Below are positions 1 through 11,100 of a stretch of DNA of 64,000 bases, in pieces. Source of the stretch: Corella eumyota (Eukaryota > Chordata > Ascidiacea > Phlebobranchia > Corellidae); contig OY720097.1 of assembly GCA_963082875.1 (NCBI GenBank), positions 16,314,501-16,378,500 on the forward strand. Reading direction: 5' to 3'. The position numbers and the translations under genes are program-made. A model generated the notes under the pieces. That model did no database searches and had not been told where the DNA came from. It worked only from the letters and a program-made list of their open reading frames with translations. Position 1 is the stretch's first letter; each line of letters begins with the position of its first letter.

Positions 1-20
1 AAGAAATAACATGAATTAAG

Positions 21-3000
21 TCACACAGAAGTTTCAGGAAGTTGGTTGTCATTATACCAATACGAAAATGTATCAATCTTGCCTTTGGCAGGGCTTTTCG
101 TTTTGTCAATATTCGTGTGTTTAGTGGTGTGTCGTGCGTGACGTTGTTTTACCACCGCGATTTTGGGTTCGAGCCCCGCTGATGCCCAACGATTCGATGG
201 TTGTCCCGTTAGGTCGCTGATTGTGTCATTTAACGGTGTAAGAGTATTAGAATAGGCCCTATCTTTGTGTTCGTCTGATAAACGATTGTTTTGTAAATCT
301 TTTGGATTTAAAGATTGTTTGTTTGTGTTTATCATTGCTTTAAGTGGTAGTTTAGATCCTTTTGCAAAGTAATGCCTTTGAACCCGTGGACTTAAACTAC
401 TTGGCAGACGTTTTCTGACAAATTTTTCCTCAGCTATTTCTGTGTCTTCAGTATCGCTTGACAGGTCTTCAGGTATAGGATCATTTTTCAATTTAGTGAT
501 ATTTTCAGTTCTACAGAGTCGTATGATCTGGCTAGAACGACGAGGTCTTGTTGTACTATTGCTGTGATTGGTATTGGGGTTAAATTGCATTTTTATTCTT
601 GATGTATAGTATTGTTGATGATTTTCCACTACAGACTCTTCGTCTTCATTTTGTTCTTTGTCGAGGCATTTGATATCTCTAGCTAGAGCTCTGTTAAGCT
701 CTGAGCTTATATTCGACTCGTTTGACTTTTTACTTTCTTCCATTTGTCGTATACTGAACCCACCTCTACGGTTCAACCCTGGAGAATCGGTCATTGAAGG
801 CGATGTTACAATAGTCGGGGTCGTAGATTCTACTGAAATTCCGGAATCCGAAGATTGTGCCCCGCTGAAGATTTCCTTACTATCCCTTCGCTCATCACAG
901 CTTGCAGGCCTTTCTGTATGCACCACAGGGCCGGTTTTGACATTTTCATGGAGGGGGCTTCCCCCGTTTGGACTAAGTATATCCTGAATGTCGTCTTCAG
1001 TAAAAGACATTGTACGATCACTTTGTGGAGGCATCGAAAAAATTGATGACGTCGAAATTCTGTTGTTATCTTTAAGAGGCTCGACCCGAACATCCTGATC
1101 AAAAGTATAGATTATTTAAAAACAATATTTTAATAAATTCAAGGCAAATTTAAGGCACTACCTTTGCATTTTTTACAAAAGGGTCAATGTAGTTCTAAAT
1201 ACCATTCCAACAATGAATATATAATTTCTTACCGCTTGTCTTGTGAATGTTTCTTTCTCTTTGCGGACTTCGATTTCACTATTATTTCCACTATTTGCAC
1301 CTTCACTTTGTTCTTCCAAATCAGAGTAGTTGTTTAAGTGAACAGCTCTTTTAATATTTGGTCTAAATTTTAAACATTGAATAGTTAATTAATATAATAC
1401 AAGTATCGTGTCCTATATACAGTTTTTCTTACTTAAAAATCCATCTAAAAATTTAAAAACACGTTTAATTTACACCAAAAACAAAGTAATACCTTTTAAA
1501 TTTAAGTTTATCGCTTTTTTGGGCAGCATTTCCGGTTAAGTTATTGTGAGCGCCAGTAGCTTGCTGGTAACTCTTTCTCAGTGTTTGCGCTGGTGCGGCA
1601 GCAAGCGGTTGAAGTTGAGTAATGTTAATTTCCGAAAAATCAACGGCTTCGTCGTTAGAATCAGGCGTTTGACTTGTCGAGTTGTTATTACTATTCATGT
1701 TAGTTGCTTCAATAAACCCGTTGCCCAAATGTTTTGGTATACTGAGTTGTTTAGTAAGAAGCTTTGACTTTTCCCTGAAAAGACAATTAATACTTCAAAA
1801 AACCATACTATAACAATTTACATGATAAGCAATGGATCCCCACAAATTTGGTTACATTACTAACAATGGCAAGACTTTTATAGAATACCTCATGTGATTT
1901 GCAGCCTTTCTTCGCAATAAAAAATCCACCGCTTCGGGGTCACTTTCTTTCAAGATACGCAGCATGTGGTCATGTTCTTTTTTGGGTATCTAGGATAATA
2001 AAAGTTTAAAATTTGATAATTTGCCTACGACCTTTTTTACAATTTTCTAAGATCAGACAAAGTTTTTACCTGGAAAAGTTGTGATTGATTTAAAATCATT
2101 TCTTCAACAACAGTTATCACTGCTGAACTGTCTTCAGCCTTATCCAAACTTTGAACCTAGAAAACATATTTAAAATAGTTATTGATATGAGAGCGGTCGC
2201 ATGCATTGTATAGTTTACATATTAAAAACTGCAACTATTTGCTATGAAACAATAATATACCTGGTATTGGTTGTCGGGCACCGATTGTGACTTTTTATAA
2301 CGATGTAAAATGTTAGGACCAAAAATGGTTGCCAGGTTACCAACTGACATTTTGTTGCCTTCCACCTAAATAATATTCAAACAAATGTAAATGACGTTGT
2401 TAGTATTGGCAATGTTAAACCAGACTAATGGACTAGTAATTTATTTTAAATACCTTGTTTCCCAACTGGTCAGCTGAATCTTCAGCACGAGATGCGACGA
2501 TTGATAGAAAGTTTAATAGTGTTTGAAGAGTGTCTCTGTTAGATGCGGGAAGGAGCCAAACCAAAAGTCTGAGAGCAGGAATTCTCTCCGATTTGCGAAG
2601 TTCTGTAAAAGCAAAATTTGTTGTAATCAACGCGTTTAAGACAATGTTGTAATATTTTAAATCTCCAAAACTTGGTTTATTTGATGCTTTTTAATTGACT
2701 TTGACCAGTCCTTATGGAAGCAAATACTCAAAGTATGTAATGTATATATTAAAAAAGATATTTGTAACAATGTTGAATTTAAAAAAAAAAGATATTTGTA
2801 ACAATGTTGAAAAAAGAGTGTGGTTGTGTCTGGATATACATAGAAAGCATTATTAAATAAAATGCTGATTTTTCGCTTACTTGTAACTTGTATAAATGCG
2901 GGGTAAAGTTCTCTGGTGAGTAAAGCTTCTGGGAGGTCACGAAAAAATTCTTTCAGTAGAGCTGCGACATCATGCGGATTGTAATCTTCGTCAATCGTAA

Positions 3001-5130
3001 CATCTACTCCCTGGTCAAACTCTTCTCGGAGCTAAAATAATTAAACAATTTAAATTTAGTCGAAAATAAACACGAAAAATAAATAAGTGTTAAATTTTAA
3101 ATTGAGGACAAAAAATTGCTTGTTTTGTCTAAAAAAATTTATGAAGTTTTTACCTGGCGAGCTCGTTTCTTAGATCCAGCTAAACGAAAAATTCCGGTAA
3201 CATCCAAGCCTAAATATATTAGGGTGTTACAAATCTTTTATTTACTTCTAGCATTCTCTCTTTTTATTAACCATAAGCATTATGGGAAAACTTATTACGT
3301 TAATACAAAAATAAATATTTGTCCAGCTTTCATATGTTTGCTTAAAAACAATCAAACAAAACGCCTCAAAATAGCTCAAATTTATCCAAATATTTACCGT
3401 ATTTAGTTATGTGGTCGCAGCATTTTTGCACTACGTATGGAACTTGTAGCATTGTGGGCGGAAGGAGGGAGCGTTTTTTCTCTTTTCTTTGATTCTGTGT
3501 TGCTCCTGAGACCGATAGAGAGAGAGCCTCTAATAATTGAGACTGATATGGATCAATATCGTTGAGGGAATCAGCTGCTATTGCACCCTAAATAAGGAGA
3601 AAAATTATTTCCTTGATAAGCTTGGTACAAATTTATTGATAAAAGATAACATTAAATATATTAAAGTAACAGGTATTTTAATGCTTACCCTTCTTTTAAG
3701 TGGCTTTGCAGTCCGGGTATCCGGGGTTCTGGGTTGGTTAGTGGGTGAATGTTGCTGGGGTTCGTTTGAAAAAACATTATCCTTTGCTTTATTCGTTTCG
3801 CTACAGTTTTCTGATTGTACTTCTCTAAATTTTAAAAGTTGAATAGTATTATAATCAATATTTATTGAAGGTTGAATTTTTAATTCGATTATGATTGAGT
3901 TTTGCTTGGTAAACCATATTAGAAACATTTGTTATGTTACACACTGAGAAAAATATTCAGCAAAATCAATTTATTTTAAAAATTTAAACAAACAAGAATT
4001 TGAACAACATTCTCATGTAAACGTACTTGGTCTCCACTACGACTTCTTTTGGGACATTAATACTCGCCAGGCTGCCAGTGGAGCTACTGATGTTGCTGGA
4101 GGATGAAGAGCCATGATATGTGTCCGGACCTTGATTCTGGGTTGTCAAAACGTCCAGAGATGTTGCAAATGATGCAGATTTTTGTAGGCGGAGAAGTTGA
4201 TCGTTTTCAACAACGTTGATTAATGGAATTCCGAACACGTGGTCTTGGCCTAAAATGTTTAACAATAACTTAAATTTAAAAACTCTTATTGTAATTTATT
4301 TTATCTAGTTTCGTTTTTTACTGACTACTTAATTATTTATTAAAACGAAACAAGTTGTAGTTATTTTAAACTTTCTGTTTCAAAGGTATTTCTAAAATTA
4401 ATACTTGAACAACAGTAGACAGGTTTTAGTATTAAATTTGTGTACTGGCATTATTAAATTTGTGTACTGGCATTACGAAAGGCTTTATAATTAGTGCTGA
4501 AATCGAATTACAAGTCAATATTATTAAGTCATGTTTACTCTTTTCTTTGTTTTTGTCCCTCGCTGACAAATGAACCGCATATTTCTTCTTCATCGATATT
4601 TTTCGGTTTGGAATTTTTGATTCATCTGAAAAACAGCAAAGAAAAGTAATAACCGCTAATTTAAACCGCAAACAAACAATTACGTTTAAAAATTTGACAT
4701 TTCGCTGTTAAAGCGTACGACTTACTCAGCCCGGGGGTAAATTAATTAATACTTAATTATTCTGACGATCTGTGTAATTCGTGTGCCTACACACAGCGTT
4801 GGAAAATGTATACAAATAAATTGTGTCTTTAAAAACCACAACAGTGTACTTTGATATAACACAATGTGCAAAAATATTTTCCTGAGTAATTAATGCATGG
4901 TTGTATATAATAAACTAACTGATCCCACCTATATATATTTCAATGTAGCAGAATTAACATTTTTGATATATACCTTTAGGTGAAACGATGGTGACCCCCA
5001 AATCAATGTCATGAAGTTTTTGAAGGGCAACTTTTTTAAGCGCTTCGCATTCCAATTCGGACAAACTGTGCAGTTTCGTGCTTCCTAGAACCATTTTTCG
5101 TCCGCTCATATTACTCCAAGTACATTCTCC
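21..5130 (-). CDS. ARHGAP6: Common body of the ARHGAP6-like gene: RhoGAP domain and C-terminal tail
   Basis: Fourteen exons totalling 2928 nt (975 aa plus stop) are shared by every N-terminal form. In order they encode a conserved pre-GAP segment ([12 protein letters not shown], then SLSELE), a Lys-rich linker, the HVFGIPL motif, a Ser-rich stretch, the RhoGAP fold (about body residues 243-420; arginine finger R273; [10 protein letters not shown] near its end), a conserved post-GAP helix, and a long Ser/Thr-rich tail of low complexity. The last residues are PETSV. This fits a class I PDZ ligand (Thr at -2, Val at 0) and resembles the end of vertebrate ARHGAP6 as I recall it. Introns are mostly 70-400 bp. 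Two of them contain small direct duplications (2751-2810, 4431-4474). The 3'UTR and poly(A) site lie outside the window. Confidence 0.9.
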
Positions 5131-8100
5131 CTGTTGGAAAAAAAGCTGTATTTAGAGATTCGTTCAAAAGGTTAGTAAGCTTCTCATATTTCTAATGACT
5201 TTATCGATTTAAGATAGCACTTACGACAGCGTGTCTGCGTTACAGTGTGTCTGTTAGGTTAAACAGTAACACCGAGTTTTCAATAACGTTTTTGTTTTTC
5301 AAAAGAAAATTCGGTAACGAATAATTTGTAAGTTTGTACACGTTGTGGTAATATATTTTGTTATCTAAGCAAGCGTTGTTTTAATTAGCCGGAAATTGCA
5401 TGTAAATTGGAATTTACGAGTCATTAATAAAACTTTGTGTATACGTCTCACGACCTATCATACTTTACACAGGGTAATAACATAATATTTAGTATAATTA
5501 CAAGTCAGCTATCTTAATTATCTTAAAACATATAATTAAAAAATTTACGTAATCAAATACATTTATTGTTATAGTCCCATAAAACTTAAAAAATCTCAAA
5601 TATTAAATTTTTTTAAACCCATAGACACTCAACAACTTAGATAAGGTAACTATCAATCAAATACAGTTTTTTAGCAATAAACAAATCTAAAAATGACATA
5701 CCAGTGGCGTAAGCGAAGCTGTCACTAAGGTATGTGTACATACCAAGTCCAAATTGTATAACAACTGACTTGCAATCAAATTTTTGTAGGAAAACATAGT
5801 AATCCCTTTCATTAGCTTGTATCTCGTGCTTGCTTCACCTGCTTACTAACTGCACCTTTGCAGAATACTGACTTATAAGTTTCGTCTTTTATAATTGTAT
5901 CGATTGTTAAGCCTACTCGATATTCTCTGTCAGCTGTTACGGTACTATAACACAACTAAATCTTCTCGCGAAATTTCTGGTCACGGTAAGCACGTTCTAC
6001 GTCATTACCTCGAACTGCAGCAGGAAATTAAATACGTCATGCTCAGAGGTTAACAACAACTTAGAGAAGATACCACTTGAACTTAGAGTATTTAACTCAG
6101 AGCGACATCAAGGTACTTTTTCGTGTCATTGACGAAAATAAAAATTTTCTCTAAATTAGGAAATATCTTTTTTGTCTCTCTTATTTTTATATGCAAATAT
6201 TGATTAAAACTACGTTGTAAATATTTGATGAATCATAAAAGCGGTTTACCGAACAACATTTTGTTTACCGCGTATTGATCCGTTGTTGGTTTGTTGTGCC
6301 CGTTAGCTAAAGGCCCCCCAGTGCACAACTTTAGAATAACATCATCGGCTGATTTCTTGTATAAAGATCGTTTTATACGGCGGCTTAGGCTGGAGTTCAC
6401 CATTTTTTGGTGTTGTTTTTTAGCCCAAGTTACTGGCGAATTCCATTCCACTTCTAACACACTGTCGCTTAGAAATCGGGGCCTGAAGTTTGGCAAATAC
6501 CCGTTTGTGTCTCTAGGCAAACTTTTTGATTTAGAATGATATATTGGTGATTGCTTAACTTCGTATATATTTGATTGGGATTTAGCGTTGTAGCGGCGTG
6601 CGTAATTGAAGTTTGCGTTTTTGTATCCTCTATTTTTGACGCAGTCCTGGTAAAGTTTGGTTTGGTTTGAAACTCTGTAAAATTGAAGCTGATCACAGGA
6701 TACCCACGGCATTTGCATAACTTTTTGGTATCTTTGCACGTCGCTTGCATCATTATTCTTCATTCTTCCTTTGCTTATTTAAAAATAACTAGACTGCCTT
6801 TTTTGCAGATGATTTCATAACAAGAATCAATATTATAGGCTAAAATAAATGCACTGACGATTCCACAGCATACCCGATGAATTTTATGTCCGGTAAATCA
6901 ATAGTTTTAAATTGCACTTTTTCTTGGTGGTAAGCAAACATCAGCTTATTGTATAATTTGCTAAGCAAACGAAATACCACCAGCAACACTTTGTGAGGGT
7001 GCTAAAAAGTTAGACAGATATATATTGAACACCGCTTCATTTATCAAATCATGGCCATTTTCTCGCTGTTTTTGCTAGAAATGATATACTGAGTTTTCGT
7101 TCTAAATCTGAGCAAGGCAAACATGAATTTAATCGCTCTTAAACGTGCGTAGATGACAATAGCAACCGCGGGCCACGGGCTCTTCAGTCCTCTTTTAATG
7201 TCATCCACCGTACTTTTCCACTCAAGTACTGGCACTTAGCCTAGGGTTTCTGTTGCTGTTTTCTGCGGTTATCAAGACAAAAAGGATGTCTTTTTTAACA
7301 CGGTGAATGTTAATGTTTGGGGATTAGTAAAGTTCTATTTCTGAAATGCTATGTTTTTGTAGTAGAAGGCTTTGCTTTTTTCTCTGTATTTGACATTTAG
7401 ACTTTTACTACTTCCTTTACTACGACTTTTATTAGATGCTTTGAATATTATAAGTTAAATTTAGTAAAACATTTTTTTGTTGATAAATTATAACTTAATT
7501 TAAACAACTAATTTGTTATTTAAAATACTTACATGTTAAGTTTTGAATTATTCTATTTATACAAATTGGTAAATATACCCTTATTAAAACATGTTTTTCA
7601 TTAGCTACAATTAAACATTATTTTGCATCCAAAATTTCGATCTATTAATTACAAAACTGTTTTAATACGACCGCTTCCGAAAACTTTAATACATTCTTAC
7701 ATAATAATAAAACCTTTTGGGAAGAACATCATTTTCGGGAAGGCAAAAACATACTTAAATTGTGACGTAAACAGTTTGGATTATGACGTGTTCAGTTTGA
7801 ACAATAACTGTACGACAAACAATAGGAACCACGTCGCATTGTCAATCGGCGTTTTCGGGTTTTTCGATTTCCAGTTATAAGGTTCGCGCGGATGGGTAAA
7901 CAATGATGTTTGATCTTATGATCCAACTGTGAATTATTGGACCTCGGTTAAATGCTTGGTTGAATAATAAAAGCAACGCCCAACTAAAATGGTCAAATTT
8001 TATATGAAGTTTAATTATGCCACAGTCATTTTTGATTATATAAAACCAGGATGACCTTTAATTAGGAATTAAATTATTACTTTATTACCTTTTAAAATTT

Positions 8101-11100
8101 GACAATAACAATTATTTGTTATTTTTAACAAAGCAAAACTGTTTTAACTTAAACCACAAAACAATAGAATATAAATGCAAAATCGATAAAGTTACTCCCA
8201 CGGGACTTCTCAAGCAAAATTAGGAAATAATAAGGAAATAAATTTGATTACGTCACGTCAATGCCATTACCAAATATGCGAATACCTCAGTGGGTATTTA
8301 AATTCAATTTATAATTCACTGATAAACAGTTTTTAAATCTATTTTTCTAAAATTATAATGTTGATAAAAACACAATGTACTTTTTAAAAGAACATCACTT
8401 ATCTAAATACAACACTAACAAAAAAGAAAAACATTCTTGGTGCACAAAATTATAATTTTACCATGTCTGAAATCGCACATTCCCAACCTTCCTTAATACA
8501 ATGAACACTGCACGAAAATCCTCGGCTTCTTGGAGCTCCCCCTTTTCTCCTAGCCTGAGTGTAATAACTTTTGTAACCTATAAATGCCGACACCGCGGAG
8601 GCCATAAGCCGAACTTTGTTGAATTGTTTGTGTAAGCGCTTGCCTGGCGATATTCGTTGTTCAATAAGCTCAAGACACTGATCACAAATATTCGCTCCTT
8701 GATTATCCATTATAACATTTAATTTTTAACAATTTACTAACTGAGTTTGGAATGATTAAAATTAGCCTTATACCTTACGTTTCAGTTTTACAAATTTCTT
8801 AGGCTATTTTGGGACTAAACATTAGCCGTACAAACTGTACATGAGTTTAACCCTAAATTTAAACACAACATTATTACTGATTGATCGCATTGATTTTAAC
8901 AAACTCAATTACAAGAACATATCAGCAGAGCTATTTGATTGCTTTCTAGCAATCTATTTTTAGGCTAGTGAAACAACTGACTTGCAATCTTAGCTACAAC
9001 ATATAATTACACGGGAAAAAATAATTGGGAAGAATGTAACGCAAAATCATTAATAATTTAATCAACTAACCAATAGACGTGTAGTTAGATCAAATTCTGA
9101 ACGATATCGAATATCTGATTAGGCTTATGTTGTAAACTGTTATGTCGCTTGTGAAAACATTTATTAAAACAATAAGTAACATCATTTTTTTTCCAACCAC
9201 CTGATGTAATAATCAACATCTTAATAAAATTCTTGTTCACCAAAATAACAAAACATGCCACTGTTGTGTTAATACACTTACCCTTGATTTAAAATAGCCA
9301 GGTTTTTCGAGGCTTCGTTTTCGATTCTCTAGCTTCACCCTCATTAACTGAACCCAGGATCGTCGCTTTCTACTCCTGGGCACCGTGCTTCGTGTAAGTT
9401 CAACCGTTTCACTCAGTTGGGGCGCGACCCTGTTTAACGGGGGTCGATTTGTCCTTTTTTGGCGGGGTATACCAGTGCGAAGGGGGTTCGATCGGTTTAA
9501 TCCCAAAGTATCCAGATTTTCACGTTCTGAGTTATTTTTTCTTAAGGTTTTTGTATTTCTATTAATTTCCTTTGCTGGTTCACGACAGGTTTTGATCCTT
9601 CGCTTGGACCCAATTCTACCCCGATGTCTTGACCCGGTTGACATAGCACGGGAACGAAGCATTTTTTGTGAGATCGGCGTTGAGGGACTGGAAGTCGAAG
9701 AAATATTTCTCTGGAACGATCTGGTCCGGGGACGATAATTTGTCGACGTGCTTGCAGATCTTGCTCGCGAAGATCTTGTCCCGCCATGTTGCCTTCGAAT
9801 GACTGTAGATCGGTAACGCACCGACTGCGCCCTGCTTCGTCCACTAGATGGGGTACTACAGTTGATTTCTGTTTTGTTAAGATCAGGTAAATACATTTTA
9901 GGTAAAATATTTGAAGTTTGTTCGACTTGAGCTTCGTCTCTGTACTCGGTAGGTGGAGCCAGAGTGACTTCAAAAATCGAATCACAAGTTTGTACCTCGA
10001 TGAAAGGCAGTTCCGGTGCGTGCTGGTTTCCTTGTGTTGCAAGCTCTGGTGACGTCACTTCTGGTGGCTTTGTTTCCACGATTGTTAGCATTTCGGAACT
10101 CATGCTTCTGAAGGATGAAATTCCGCCTTTTTCGTACAAAGGCAGCTTTTGGGCGGTTCGTTTTCCGCGTAAGGCTGAAACAACTTTTCGGAACGGAGAC
10201 TTGGATTTGTCGTTCTCGAAGTTAGGTACCAACACGTCAGCACTGGTATGATGAAAGTTGTACGGCAGTGATATCGTTGAAGCCTTAAACTGCTGTTTGC
10301 CAGGAGAACTATATCCTAACGATGACTTCATAGATTCACTCCTGTAAGCTTTGGGAATTTGTTTGTGTGAAGGGCTTCGTAGTTTTTGTAAAGTCTTCGC
10401 CCAAAACGGCTTCGGCAGTGGCAAATTAGAATTATTTTCCTCCATTTTGTATCCGAATAGTTAAATACAAACAAGTATATCAATTTACTAACTTATTTCC
10501 ATTTTAAACACATTTCTTTTATACTAAAATTACAAAAAAACTTACAGTACTTCAAATAAAAGCTATTCTAATTTTAACTAAGTGTTAACAAACTGTAATG
10601 TAAACTAACTTGCACTTGTTAGTGCTAACAATATAGGGCTATAAAACCTAACAGTGTTTTTCAGACCTGTAAGCCTCAAGCAGTTGTTGACATGTCATAA
10701 CATAACGACAAAACATGGCAACACTTTGTTTTATGGCAATTCACCTAACTTCCTTTTCAACGTAAAGGAAGGAATTTTTACAACAACGCCTTGCTGATTT
10801 TGCGCAGAGGAAATCATAAGAATACATAGCAAACGGAAGTAATATTTTCTTTACAACGCGCACTCTAGCTTGAGCCAAACCATTTTAAGTCGACCTTTTA
10901 GAACGTTGGACACCTTTATTTAAGCTACTTTTATTGACCACGATTGATTGAAGTATTACTGCGTCCAATCTGATTTATGCACGCAATTTCACAGTCGATA
11001 TAAAATATTGGCTGAAACTTTCCGCGCTATTTAAAGTGCGTTATATACGAGAGCAATAAAGCACGTGTGATTATCACAATATTCGAATTAAACTTCTATT

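Noticed and set aside
155-180. B-box-like GGGTTCGAGCCCC suggesting a tRNA
   Set aside because: It lies in the open frame of the last ARHGAP6-like exon (encoding GLEPKIAV) and no A box or cloverleaf is present.
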